64,000 nt of DNA from Clavelina lepadiformis (Eukaryota; Chordata; Ascidiacea; Aplousobranchia; Clavelinidae): contig NC_135244.1 of NCBI RefSeq assembly GCF_947623445.1, positions 17,298,860 to 17,362,859 on the forward strand, read 5' to 3'. The translations under genes and the position numbers were made by a program. The first letter of the stretch is position 1; every line of letters begins with the position of its first letter. Below the pieces are notes generated by a model. It was not told the DNA's origin and ran no database searches. It was given only the letters and a program-made list of their open reading frames with translations. Positions 35,697-48,699 of this stretch are shown here, piece after piece.

Positions 35697-37651
35697 ACAA
35701 GGAGTAATATGAGCAAAAATATTGTGCAAAGGTTAAAATCATAATGAGATTTAGATTGAGGGGTTTTTGATTCGATTGATGGGTTTTCGCTTCGAAGGTA
35801 CACGATTTATGCGAAATGACAACATGATGTGTGTTGTTGTACATTGTGAGCTACTGTAAATGTTTTGCTAGCGTTCACCACATTTTTAAATTTAACACGA
35901 TTTTATCAGACATGTAGTTCACAAGCGACCGGTCTCTTCACTCATAACATCTCACTTGCATCCGACGAAGAGCAACGAAATCCTATGACGTCAGCACATT
36001 TTTCGGGAACTACGATCAATTTAAATGATTTGCATTAAGTTTGTATTGTTTATCTTCTTCGTGAAACTGTTTACAATATACGCGGTAACCGTTCACTTTG
36101 GTAGAGGAGTCATTATGTCTATATATAAGTAAAAAGTAGCCTAAAGATTTCCAATCATAAAGCAGGGAGAATAGAGATTAAAAATCAACATAGTATGATT
36201 GTGGTTGCAAGGCTTTGCCTGTACATGGTTAAGAAGGGGTAAGACCGCAGGGAAAAAAGCCCTGGTCACCATTGAAAGTATCGTCATTGTGATAGAAACA
36301 TGTTATGTGATTCTGCTCCCGACCACCGCCATATTTCAATAAAATACACAGCATACGACCATGATATATAACAACTGTAGATTCTCTCTTCCTGTTTAGC
36401 CCAGCTGCTGGTACAGTATTGATTTCTAAAAGCTGTCCTACAGAGAGTGTATCAAGAGGACCGGCAGATAAGGATCTGTTGATCCTTGTGGCACAAACTT
36501 TAAAACGATGTGGCTTGGTGTTCCTGCTAGACGTATAAGTCTCTATTCTTTGGTCGTGACAGTCATTTTACATCCAGAAACGTCAACTGTGAGACAAGAT
36601 TGTTCTTTGCGACACTCGATTGAGGAGTCTTCGCTAACGATGATCTGAACTAATAAAAGATTCAGATCTGACGAGCTTTGATGAAATAGAATGAACCCAC
36701 GAGTGGTTGCTACACTGGGTATTGTTGCAATACTATTGCAGCTTTTATTTTCGACGACCGATGGCCTTTAACAATCAATAATAAAATTAGAGTCTGGTTC
36801 AGACCCACAGTCAATGCCTGACAGAGCTTAGATCAATTAGCATTCAGACACAACCGCTACTACTATGTCTTCATTCAACAACAACTAATATCTTAGGTCT
36901 TGACGGTTTCTAAATTAGAAGTCGAATTAAGACACCATGAATACGGACGGATATATATGGATATATACAAACGACGGGAGTAAACGGTTGGAAGACGCTA
37001 TTAACATTATCTTCCAAGTTGTGATGATAAAATTATGTATTTTCTATCTACCACGGTATTATTGCATAACGTCATACCTGTGGAAGACGCTATTATACCA
37101 TTGCCTTCCAAGTTATGATGTTATAAATATGTACATGCTATTTACCGCGCTATTTTTTCAAAACGTTATATTTTGCTATAAGTTCTTCTCACTTCACGAC
37201 ATAATTATTCAAAGAATAGTTGTTTGACAATCTTTAATTGTTAAAAAAGCGTGATCTCCATTGCAATATCAACCACCCACCCCCAATTCAAAATAACCTC
37301 TGTGTGATTAACAACTTATTCGCCCGAAACGTTTGCTGCACGATTAATAACACTGGACAACAATTTACAACTTATTTTTTATTCCTCGCTCATTTCAAGT
37401 TTACCTAGACTAATTTTGCAATGCTGAATCCAAATCTGGTCTTAGATTTTTTCTAACACGTCACGTTTTTGAGATATGATATATGCTCACGACAACCCAT
37501 AACTGTGATTTTGGCTAATTTTGGCTGAGCGGAACAAAACATTACATGTAATCAACCCAGTAATTTCTATTGAAAATAACAGCATTATCATACTGCACAA
37601 TTTAACACAACCCAGGATAATTAAATCAGACGAAAATAACATTATATTCCC
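35697..37651. other. Intergenic, no intact gene
   Basis: No gene recognised. The reverse strand of 36570-36670 can be read as a Cys-containing frame (SIECRKEQSCLTVDV) with stops soon after; it may be a decayed exon. The segment around 37000-37150 shares CTTCCAAGTTRTGATG words with a repeat near 48745. Confidence 0.4.
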
Positions 37652-38412
37652 TCAAAAGTGCTTTATACACTTGCTCTTTCGAGTATGTTCAGTGTCAGTT
37701 TCACGCTGAAGAAACCAGCAGTAGTCCCCCATCATGTTTGGGTTAAATCGACCTCTATACCGCGATTCCATCACAGAGATGTCTTGGTGAAATCTTTCCC
37801 CATGCTCGTCGCTCACATCACCCAGGTTTGGCGGGAAAAATTCCAAGTGTGAATGAAGAAAATGCAGTTTAACCGACATTCTGCAGCCCATTTCGCGGTA
37901 TGATTCCAGCAAATTGTCCACTAGTTCCGAGTAATTTTCTGCCCTGTACTTCCCAAGAAAATTTTGTACAATCTGTACAAATGCATTCCAGGCTTTTAAT
38001 TCAATTGAATTAAGCTTGGATGGAAATACTGGGTCACGGATCAAATCACGTATTTGGGGGCCAACAAATATTCCAGCTCTCAGTTTAGCATCACTTGGTA
38101 TTGCACCAAATTTTTCTTTTATATGCAGGAATCCATCTCCATTGAAATCCATTGCCTTCACAAATTGTTTGATCAGGCCAAGTTTAATGTGAAGTGGTGG
38201 CAAGTACACTTTGCTCAGATCAATTAGGGGTTGGCACTTAACATTATATCTTCCAACAAAGTAGTCCGTTCTCATTGGCCATTCAGTTGTGTCATAGTGG
38301 TTTGCATCGTCTCGACTGTCCCACAAACAGAGAAAGCACATATGCTTGGTGTAACCCAACTGCAATCCGAGCAAAAGTGACACAACTTTAAGGTCTCCAC
38401 ATATGTTCCCCC
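37652..38412 (-). pseudogene. 5'-truncated ORF of a widespread invertebrate TE-like protein family
   Basis: The open frame runs from about 38412 (NICGDLKVV) to the stop at 37652, roughly 250 residues. It contains CFLCLWDSRDDANHY, LPPLHIKLGLIKQFVKAMD, GIFVGPQIRDLIRD, LHFLHSHLEFFPPNL and SDEHGERFHQDI. This is a family I recall as high-copy, uncharacterised proteins in many invertebrate genomes, behaving like a mobile element. An in-frame TAG inside a G-rich tract immediately upstream (about 38413-38440) ends the frame, and the family proteins are longer, so this is a truncated copy. Its frame is otherwise intact, with highly conserved blocks, suggesting recent arrival. Function and TE class are unknown to me. 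Confidence 0.65.
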
Positions 38413-38779
38413 CCTACCCCTACCCCCTCCCCTCTATAGTCATGGCCAAGAACATTCAAGAATGCATTAATTGTGAAAAGATAGAACATTGCATTTACAA
38501 AATAATGTCAATATTAATCTTACATAACATGCATTGTGACATAATATGACCAACAATTCGCTGGGAAAGAAAATTGCACAATACCTTGTACTGTAGAACC
38601 TTATAATATAGTGCCAATCAATGCAAAATCCGAATTTCGTGAATTTTCATATCTTGAAAACCTGACGTGATAGACCAATTCTGATTTCAGATTTGGAATC
38701 AGCGTCCCAAAGTTAGTCTAGGCAGTTTATTTTCATTTGAGGAATAATTTTGCTGTTGTCCAGTGTAATCGCACTGGCA

Positions 38780-39985
38780 TTCGAAAGTAGATAGTGTTGA
38801 CTGAACTTATTTCCTTTACCCATTAATTGTCGTTAAAATTGACACCTAAACTATAAATCTTCGAGTCCAAACTATTTCCTGTTTTGATAAGCGCCTCAAG
38901 TTGTAATATTGTTTCTTTAATGCACTTACTCAGTGTATGTATGTACCGTTGCATGCTATGTTTTTATAGACTCTCACACAGATATAGATACGCAAAGTTG
39001 GAAATGAGAGCGAGTAATGAAATAGATCTGTAGCGGCCTGGGTGGCATTTTTAATACTGTACCATCACATCAGTCTTGGAAAAGTGTTTTCCAGTTATTG
39101 ATTGAAGTTTGTTTTTTGATAACACTTCAATTGTCGTTTGATATTTGGAAACTTGCTCTGAATAACTTCGTGTGAAAACTCCTTTTAGTACGTTACCAGG
39201 TTGTTTCAAAACGCGCCAGTTTTAACTGAATGTAATCCCCATTGCCAACGCATTGTTTTTCTCGTTCACGCGTTCTGAAATGTTCGTGTTTTTTTTGTCG
39301 GATATTTCCGCTCACATCGCTCCACGTTTTATAAGCTCGAACTTTTACGCGAGAAAACGACAGACGGAGAGATACAGAGAGTTGTACGATCGTACTACGT
39401 TAGTCATGGTGATTGCAATTCAATAGACCTGTTTTAAGCAGTGATTTTACTAGGTTTTTGATTATGTGTAATATTCGGAACGTGTACAGTACCTACAATA
39501 AAAAAACCTTTTCTGGTAAACTGTATCTGTTGTAACATAAAAGCTTTCGGCTGACAAGAGGTTAGAGAATTCTAACCGCACGCAACAATAGAGTCAGACA
39601 ATTAATTCAGCAGGTAAATTAAGTCAAAATAACATAAGTTAAGACAGATAAGCTCTGCATCTGCTGTGATAACCTCCGCAGATCGACCTCCTTAAGTGTT
39701 CGTGTAATTTAAAGAGATGTGCTGTTGGCAATTGGGTTCTTAAAATCCTTTCTATTGAATGAGTAATATTAAAGTAATTTTTGTGTTCGTCTAAACTTTA
39801 GACTCTAAAGTAATAATGACGAGGATTAAAAGTGAAATTAATCAGATTCTTTGTATTTAATATTATATAATCTATTCAACTGAAGTTTAGAAATTTTCTA
39901 GACAGAATTCGCAACCTTCTAATTGTTCTTAAGAGTCAGATTGCAATATAGCAAAATAATTGTGGTATACTCTAACCAGCGTATA
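38780..39985 (+). repeat. Dispersed repeat family A, copy 1
   Basis: Blocks match 48830-49290: TATAAATCTTCGAGTCC, TGTACCGTTGCATGCT, GGCAATTGGGTTCTTAAAAT and TAATCAGATTCT, in the same order. A part (39800-39980) also matches 40480-40690. Non-coding; between the blocks the copies differ in length. Confidence 0.6.
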
Positions 39986-40479
39986 TAACAGTAAACAATT
40001 ATCACACATAACAGGATATAAGATAACAAGTAAATCGATATATTTAGTACAAGTTCATTAGAAACGATTACAGTATCAAAAATAAGCAGTGGATAGAGTA
40101 GAGATGGACAGTCGATACCTTGAAGTTACCATCTGTAATGGTACCGGTACATGGCAAATAATGCATGGACGTTGCCCGTATGCGATACTGTGGTTCGGTA
40201 CTCGTTAGCAGTACTTTTTGTGCAACAGGTTCTGCTGCAAGTGCTTTTTTATTCCTATACTCAGGCCCAGCTACAGGTTACTCCAGGTCAAAACCTAGGT
40301 CACCTTACTCATGGCGTTCTTAATCAACATTTGTAGATTAAATGAACTAAAAAAGAACAACAATTACTACAATTGGCATCATTGTTTATTTAAAAAACAA
40401 ACGTTTGAAAAACATACTTTGCAAAATCATGAAATGCCCACTTGAAAAGTATTGAGTGATGTTGTAATTTCTTGTATTT

Positions 40480-40690
40480 GTCTAAAGTAATATTGAAAAG
40501 TATTAAAAGTGACATGAATCAGATTCTCAGTACTTAAGTTGTATAAATTATTTGACTGAAGTTTAGGAATACTAGACAGTATTCGCGGGCTTCTAATTGT
40601 TTTTAAGAGTCAGATTGCATTATAATAAAATATTTTTGGATATAGCCTACGTAGACCAGTGTATTCCATATTTATAAGTTATACGTTGCA
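40480..40690 (+). repeat. Dispersed repeat family A, fragment
   Basis: Shares AAAGTAATATTGAAAAG, ATCAGATTCTC, GACTGAAGTTTAG and AGAGTCAGATTGCA with 39800-39980. Confidence 0.6.
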
Positions 40691-41181
40691 TTATTGGTGT
40701 AAATGACGTACTTGAACAATCTTGCTAAGTTTCAATACCAAGTTTCTCAAGCTTCGGTATATTTTCTCCGATTATTATCAGCAGATTTGTACGAAATATA
40801 TTGACGTATTATTGTGATCAGCTTCCGATGTGTGTGAGAAATGCTTCCCGATTATTGTTGTAGTACGTATATTTATACTTGTACATATTGTCAGTATATT
40901 CATTCTTATTCTTCTTCTACGAAAAATTTTTGTGCTCATCCACCAACAGTCTACTTATTTACAATGCAATCAAGTCTATAGTTGTCAAAATTTCTGTAAG
41001 CAATGTTTATAATAAGAGGCAACCAGGTCTCAATTGAAAGTTGACGCTGACATTTCAACATCATTGGAATTGGTCTGCTATTTCTACATCAGTCGATGAA
41101 CCTGGCTGTGAAAATATATTAACGACCCGAGATTTTGAGACTCATTAAACAGCCAGTTCATTTACTTGCCATACTTATAAC

Positions 41182-41341
41182 CAGTGTTTTTTTAAGGTGT
41201 TTTGGGGGACCGAAACGGTCCCCCAAATTTCTCCAGCGGTTTCCCAAAATTTGGACGCTATTTTTTGGTATTTAAATGAAACACTTGCAGTCTCTTAAAA
41301 GTACTTAGCGGTCACCCAAACCAAACCTTAAAAAAAACCTG
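41182..41341. mobile_element. hAT-type MITE with intact 8-bp target duplication
   Basis: This 160-bp unit starts CAGTGTTTTTTTAAGG and ends CCTTAAAAAAAACCTG. It is flanked on both sides by CTTATAAC (41174-41181 and 41342-41349), the 8-bp duplication expected of hAT transposition. Inside is a perfect 11-bp hairpin (41201-41227, TTTGGGGGACC with a GAAAC loop). No coding capacity. Confidence 0.88.
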
Positions 41342-41484
41342 CTTATAACCATTGTAATGGTTGGATTTTTTGGACAATAGTAAACAGCAACCTAATCCAT
41401 TACAGTACCGACAGTGTCGGTTCCGAAACATTACTGCGGTATTAGTAGTTCTGTACGACAATACCTCGGTACTGCCCACCTATA

Positions 41485-44400
41485 CATGTAACTAACACGT
41501 AAGACTGCAGATGAAGGGGAATTCTAAAGGTAATATGTCGTATACCCTGACATAGCTAGAACTAAACCTAAATTAATTTGATAATTGGTCGTTGATTAAC
41601 GTACGACAGCCAACTATTAAAATCACCTATAGCCTACGCGAAACTTGAAATGGGAAACTTTCTATGCTCTCTGGCCATTAAATGCACAGCGCAGAATTCA
41701 CAAGTAAAATTACACGCATAACGTGCTGTAGTACGAATGACGTAATTCCGAAGTAATCAAAACCGGGCCGTGTATACTAAACACGGCTAAAATGTAATTC
41801 AGCGCTTGTTAAACACACAAAGTAAGGCACTGATAACATTATAATATCATTAGATCTGCACGAAAATTCCGTACGAATAAGGGCTAATTATGACAACTAG
41901 CACACTACCAGCACGCATGTTTTTTACAACCTTGAGACTTTTTATCAGAGTTATTCTCTTTTGATATTAGTTATATTCCTTGACCAATTTCTGACCCATT
42001 TATTTGGTAAACTTGGAAACATCATGTTTGCGGGCGTAGTTTTGAAGTGAATGCTTAGCTTTTCACTCCCCACTCCTTAATCCTTATGTTAGAATTTGAA
42101 AGTTAGGTTTGGAGAATGGGTATGCAAAAAGTTGATTTTAGCTATGATTTTGTTCGACTTAGATTTATATCACAAAGTAGATTTAGGACAGGTTTAGGTT
42201 ACTAAGTTATAAAATTTAAGTTAGGTTAACAAGAATCTTTGAAAAATAGCTTCGAACGCACTATTTTTTTTTGGGAGAAATAGTGGCAGCCTATGCACTT
42301 TATAACAGAACAAAGCCTGACTCAAGATATTAATCTACAGTCCTACACGTACAAGTGCAAGTAGCTGCTACATTGAGAAGGTCGTGTACGCTGCAAATAG
42401 TTCTATGCGCTTCTTCCCAACTGGTCGCTTATAGTCTAATTAACACACCTACTATGATACATCTCACAAAAATGAAAAAAATCGCACCATGAAATTATAT
42501 TTATGTTTTTCTTGAGAACGAAGATTCATATGTGATATGTGTCGTTGTTACTATAGCGTTTGTCACGTCAATATGTTAATATTTTAGCGAAAAAGTGAGC
42601 GTGAAATATTTACAATGAAACGTTGCAGTATTGAGGACACTTTTGTATGGGTTATTTATTTCGACCTTACAAAAATACTGCATATTTCGTTGAGATATAC
42701 AGCTATTTTGAAGAGACGTAAGTAACGTAATGAAAACGCTGAATCGTATAATTAATTCTTTAAAGTGATTTATAGTTTACAACCCTTGGTACAAGGCGTA
42801 AGCTCTTTCCATGTCACATCTTTGTAAATAGGCTGCTCCTTTTTGTCTTCATGTAATTGCGCCATGTAAGAAAATATTGATTTTAACAAGTTGCGTTGCA
42901 AGAAATTGAATCGAAAAAATTGATTGTTGCCAGTTGCCCCACGTCACCGCTATTTCCTGCAGTGGAAGGGGTCATATGTATAAGTAGGTTACTTTGTTAG
43001 TTTCATCGGTGATGTGCTATGCTGTTTTTTGTCACATTGTAGCTTACTATGCCAGCTATGATCGATAGATGAAATAACTTTGTAAATGATAAGCCAGTAC
43101 TTGACTTATTGAAAGTATATTGTGTGAAAGTAAAAGTATTGATTGGCTGTGGTAAAGTTTATTGCAGTCGGTTTTCAAAATTTGAATTCACTGTTTGCTT
43201 GTATAAGTTTGAAAACTGTTAGTCACAGCTGTAAGTCCTTATGTGCAGTCGTGGCCAAACGTTTAAGAGCAACATGCTCAAATTGATATTTTTCTTGTTA
43301 TTGCATTATAAAATAAACTGATTGCATAAAAAAATCAAATAATTCCAACAGATGGAATTATCTATTTCCCAGTTTATTGTAATCACTTTTCCACCGCCCA
43401 TTATGGTATTTAGGCCATTTTATATCTATTATTTCAAGCATAAATCGCCTCTCTGATTGCTAAAGTTCGTTTTCGCGTTTCTCTTTTCAGTTCCTTATTT
43501 TCTGTTGTGTTGATCTACAAATGCTAATCTACAGTATACAAAGTATAATGTTTGGTTTATGGTATAAAGAAAATAGGGTAAATGGTGCAGAAGTAATTCC
43601 CTATTAATATGAAAGAAACACAAACATCAAATTTGCAGTAAGTTATTACTACGTTATTTAGTGCCAAGGCCTCAGTTGAACTAACGTTGCTTATTTAAAG
43701 TATAGATCTTTTTAACCGTTCGCACATTTTATTAGGTGCAATTGCCCTTTCCAGCGAATTAACGACAGCTGGAAATCTGGTTTGCAATATCGAACCCATT
43801 TGATTAGTCCAAATTGATTATTTTAATTTACTGCGCACAGAAGAGTGATTAGCACCGCGTATCTCGGGTTATGTCATATCTGTTTTCCGCTGGGTCTACA
43901 AGTACTCCCTCAATTTCTACGCATGTCTACAAGTACTCCCTTAATTTCAGCACTTCGCTATCACTAGTCTACTCTGGCAATAGAACCATGGAAGTCGAAA
44001 TCTTTTGCGTTCGTGGTAAACGCATGTTATTTGATGTTGTAATAAAAGAAAAGCGGTTACCGTTTAGCAATGGTGGAAGTCAATATAGCCGTGTAGAAAT
44101 GCTCAGTTACAAAAAGTACGACTCGGTCGGCTTTTCAATTTAGCCTGCCAGAGACCTCAGGTTTACCAAGCACGCAAGTTTGATATGGCAGTAAAGTCTA
44201 TCCAGAGACATATATAAAATGTTACCGTCAGGTCTAAATCTATGTCTATCTAAATGTTTAATCGAGAAAATTGTCAAGATCCGACTTTATTAACGTAGGG
44301 TAGGGTTCTAAAGTCAGAGTAGCGATCTTTCTTATGTAGCCGTCTTGCAAGAATTAAGTTGGTTAAATAAAATGTTAATCGCCTTTGGAATTATGAACAA

Positions 44401-45538
44401 TTGGCGTGAATCTATTAGTAATTTTGTATGTGCTCATCGTGATAGCTATGTTTAACGTTGTGTTGGTAATGTTGTTGGTGATTCAACTGCTTATAAAGTA
44501 AACATTCGTATCAAAAATAATTTTACAACAATGACACGTCCTACATAAGTGGACAACTCTATAAGCACCCGGTTTCAAGTGGTTATAGTTCGGTGTTGTG
44601 GGCTTGTGGCTGTAAAATAAGCCATAAGAATTAGTCGACTTCGCATGGCTCTCATATATACTGATATACAGTAGTAATCGGAAAAGAAGGTCTGCGCATA
44701 TCTGTCCTCATTTCTATGCAGTCAATTGTGTTATTATAAAAGTAAATCCGTAAAATAATATGCTGCTAATTTCTAGCGTGATCTTTTTTCTTTGCTAATA
44801 TAACTTGGACTGGAAACTATATATAGTCTACGTGTGTGGGTCTGTCTAGTGCTGTACAAGCTGGAAATTGACATGACGTATTTTTTATAAGACTCGTTGT
44901 TACAATATATATTTCACCTTTCAACGCAACGTTAGGTCATCCAAGGCTGTCCTGAGCAAATAATGAATCAGGACCAGATGTAAAATTTATGTCCCATAAT
45001 AAACTTTAATGGTAGGTTGTCGTTGTGTAAGTTACATCCCTAATAAACGCCTGGGAAATGTACACACGATCGATAAATGCACGGAAGCGCGTAGTGCGGC
45101 AAGTTTTTGTGTTATTAGTTTGTGTTTTATTGACAGTCTCAAGTCAGTCAATGCGGTATGCAAACAGGAGCTCCCTTGAAAACGTAGGTCAAGTCCATTT
45201 GGCCCATTCATTGATCTGGCCTAAAATTATCATAACCATAAAGCGATTGTAATTATAGAGGCTGATCCGCTGTTATTACATATCAAAATAATCAATTACC
45301 TAATTGTATAAATGTAATTTACGTTTCCATCTTTTCGCCTTTCTCCAATACCTCAAAATATGGTAACGAAAAAACACCGATCTGTTGTAGGTTGCTATAA
45401 ATCAATATATATACGGCTACTGTAGCCATAATGGGTCTATTTATTTTATCCCCTTTTAATAAAGGTCCGTGTCGGTTTTGCGGTGTTGCTTAATAGGGAA
45501 AGCTTTACTCTATTGCCAATTAAGGTTGCAAAAGCTGG
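41485..45538. other. Gene-poor sequence, nothing firm
   Basis: No gene recognised. A 24-bp word (GTCTACAAGTACTCCCT plus AATTTC, one variable base) occurs twice near 43896 and 43926. A possible secreted-peptide first exon lies at 45058. Confidence 0.4.
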
Positions 45539-45546
45539 ATATCAAC

Positions 45547-46444
45547 TAGGGTTAGTTCGGATATCAATAATTTTTGCTATCCGGATAACGGATATATCCG
45601 TATATTTGGAATTTATCTAACCGGTTAACCGGTTAGATAACTGCTAAGTGAAACAATCGATTTCACGAGGTTTGCATGAAAAATGGATTGTAAAATCATT
45701 ACACAGTTTTATTGCAGATCTACGCACACGCGCAGTACGAGCGAATACGAGAAAAATCACGCAAATTTAATGTTCACTGCTTCTGCAACGCCCTCCTTAT
45801 AAAGCACAATGCATCATTCATTATGCTTTCTTTGTGACGTGATACTAAATTTCACTCGTGCATTTTACGAGTACCGTAGTTGAAAGTATAAGACAGGGGT
45901 GGACAAACTGCGGCTTTCCGGCATGTTTTTTGTGGCTCTTCTAGTCGAATCGTAAAATTTCAAAGAAATTGTATAGGCTACCAAGACTACCGTTTATGAA
46001 CGTTTCTCTCTTTTTCTTTTCCTTATTTAGGCCAGCATTCATGACAAGTTGTTAATTATTCAAATTTAATGATATTTTTCGATTGAGGAATGCAGATATG
46101 GAAAAATTAAACGATATAACTATTTATGACGTCATAAGTTCTTATGACTTGGCTCGTCAGTAAAAATTTAACAACCAAAGCGGCTCTCGGGTTCAAAAAG
46201 GTTGCCCACCCCTGGTATAAGACAATAGAAGTGTGAAAAAAGGTTTAATTGCGCTCAGCGGGAGTCAGCCTCTACGTAACAAAGAATGTTCAAACTTATT
46301 AGAAAGTGTAAAACGCATTAGCAACGATACACTTTTAACCGGTTAACCGGCAGATTTATATCCGGATATCAGATAGAAAAAAACCCTGCGGTTAACCGGT
46401 TCACCGGTTAACCGGTTAACCGCTATCCGGATAATCCAACCCTA
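45547..46444. mobile_element. hAT-type non-autonomous element with 8-bp target duplication
   Basis: This 898-bp unit (including a nested 329-bp insertion and its duplication) begins TAGGGTTAGTTCGGATAT and ends ATCCGGATAATCCAACCCTA. Both ends are followed inward by ATATCCGGAT and GGTTAACCGG palindromic repeats. It is flanked by ATATCAAC on both sides (45539-45546 and 46445-46452). The 8-bp duplication and terminal repeats indicate the hAT superfamily. No transposase. Confidence 0.9.
45894..46214. mobile_element. Second hAT-type MITE nested in the first
   Basis: This 321-bp unit starts CAGGGGTGGACAAACTGCGG and ends GGTTGCCCACCCCTG, the tips typical of many animal hAT elements. It is flanked by GTATAAGA on both sides (45886-45893 and 46215-46222). 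It lies entirely within 45547-46444, so it inserted later. No coding capacity. Confidence 0.93.
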
Positions 46445-46452
46445 ATATCAAC

Positions 46453-48699
46453 CTGCTTCAACTTAGCTTCTGCCAAAGTCGTCAAATCTGAGCCTATAGT
46501 TTGTGATAATAAAGGGTTATTATAAATTATATACAGATCGAATACAGTGTAGAATTCTTGTTTTCGGACGTCTGCTTTGCAAAGCATGGCGTCAGTGATG
46601 CATGGCATTGCGTACCCGTGATTTCCTGTTTTCCGTTTTAAGTCGTGACATAAATGTCATGCCTGCCTATCTTGCGTGAGTTATGCACAGCTGTTCTATA
46701 CATTTTTTTCTACTAAGATCATCGCTGCAACACGGATGTCTTTATGCTGTTGCTGTGCCAATGTTTTGTCTAAATGTAATTGTTCAAAGAAACTTCAATA
46801 TAATCAGTATGTACAGTTGTCATTGCTGTGTAACCATTGTTGAATTCAATCTGAAGAAGTTCAGTGTTAAGATAGACAACTTTATTGTCATCTTTACAAG
46901 CCAACAAGGACTTTGGTAATATATTATAGCAGTGGAAAACAAGTCATTATAATATCGATAACTGCTAATTCAAGCTAGTCTTCAGACAATAAGCCGTCAA
47001 GGTGAACAATTAAATCTGAGGGTGAGTAAAGCAGACAACGACCTCATGAGACTCATATGTTATCACCCACAATAAACATTTCAACAAGTACTTATTGTAG
47101 TGAAGTGGGTCAACCTCTCAAGTTCAGGTGCCATGTACCCACTTTCCATTACAAGGTTGACTACACAGTCCAGAGTAAAGAAATTTTGCTTAGACTGTAC
47201 CGGCTTGGGTGGTCTTTTCTAATAACATTGCACCACCTCTTGCAATATGTTTTCCAACTTATGATTGACATTTATAAATACGTTTTTTGGGAAAAGCTTA
47301 TTTCAACTCCCCATCTACACATAAAAGCTCTCAGTTTTATCTGCGACCAGAGAGAGAGAGAGCGAGCTGACCGAATCACCAGAACGAACGTCTGAATGAC
47401 CTGGTGAAATCGAAGTCTTATAAAACTTGTAAAACGGCAGTTTTCAAGATGCGCCTCACAACTATTGTATGTTAAAACGTGTACATAACTCGAAATAAAC
47501 GGAGTCAATATATTGCTGTAGTAAGTTAGCCGAAAATATTAACTGACGTTTCATCTTTCAACTGTTGTTTTGCGCAAGCATTGACATGTATGTCTATCAC
47601 TGCAGTATAACGATCTTGGTCGCCGACCTCCGTTTTGAATATTATACGAGTTATGGCAGTTGTATGGGTCAGCACGAGTTATGGCAATTGTGTGCGATGT
47701 TAACATCTGGAAAGTCGTGAAAAATATCGCAGTCCACTTTAAACCCAACTATTTTATTCGGCACAACTGAACAATGTATTGCAGGTGCAGCTGATTAGAA
47801 AGCTATCTGTTTTTCTGTTGGTGTCATTGTACGCTAGGCGTATAAGAACGCCCACAACTTAGATATTGCAACTTACTGAGTATTTTTGCCCATACTCTGC
47901 CATTATGATTAATTACAGGATAGGATCTATCACTATTCTCTACCGTGAAAGCACAATAACTGTAACAGACGTTCGCATCTTTTCAATAAAATACGTGTCT
48001 AACGCAAGTTGTTGGTATTTGTTGCTGCTTACTGAGGCATTATCTCCGAAACTGATGGAGCTGTAGGCACCTGTTTGTTGCTATCAATTTGTCGCTTGAT
48101 TAACATAACAACATCTTCTGATTACATAACATAATTCAAACGCCTCCCATCATTGTGCATCGTTATGCGCTGTGCTGTCTTAGATTTTATTGAGTAAGAT
48201 CGTGCATCACGTTATGTAACACAATTGCAACGTGAGCTTTTGTGCCCGAATTTATTGCCTTTTTCCTAAAAAAAGTATGCCTTTGCTCCAATCTGCTGAT
48301 CTTCTATCTTTATTATATCAATCATTGCAGCTCCTTTTGTGACACACCTGGAAGTTAGTGTTTGCTACATCGTTCGTAAATGCCCTCATTGGTAAATTAT
48401 TTTTCCCGTTTTAACAAACCTAGAAGTTGCAATATTCTACAACATTTACGTAAAATTTCGTGATATTCACCACTGTTGTATATTGCACTTTCATAATAAC
48501 ATCACCTTGTGTAGTAACCAGGATATAAATACCTCTTTTTGGTGTAATTAGCTCATATAGCTAACATTGTCCTCATGAATTTTTGCCCCAGTTGCGTATT
48601 ATGTACCCGAGTTAACTATAACGTATTTGTATTTCATTTGTGTTCAATTGTTAGTCACGTGCTATTGATACCTTCTTTCACGGATTCTGTGTTCCGCAT
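46453..48699. other. Gene-poor sequence
   Basis: No gene recognised on either strand. An AG-rich microsatellite-like stretch lies at about 47349-47362. Confidence 0.45.

Larger units (their letters stand above)
40104..41484. mobile_element. GTACC-family element, copy B (mosaic)
   Basis: The right end reads GGTACTGCCCACCTATAC, whose reverse complement matches the left end of copy A (ATAGGTGAGCAGTACC). The left end is diverged (GATGGACAGTCGATACC). GGTACCGGTAC and related words lie at both ends. The interior contains a family A fragment (about 40480-40690) and a complete 160-bp hAT-type insertion (41182-41341), so this copy is a mosaic. Confidence 0.5.

Noticed and set aside
36390..36680. Reverse-strand frame with SIECRKEQSCLTVDVSGC
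   Set aside because: It is stop-bounded, and continuing it needs several frame changes. No family match is recalled and no splice sites fit, so it is not called as a gene.
43246..43400. Tc1-like terminal sequence (CAGTCGTGGCCAAACG)
   Set aside because: Only one end is visible, with no partner inverted repeat or transposase nearby. The similarity is short.
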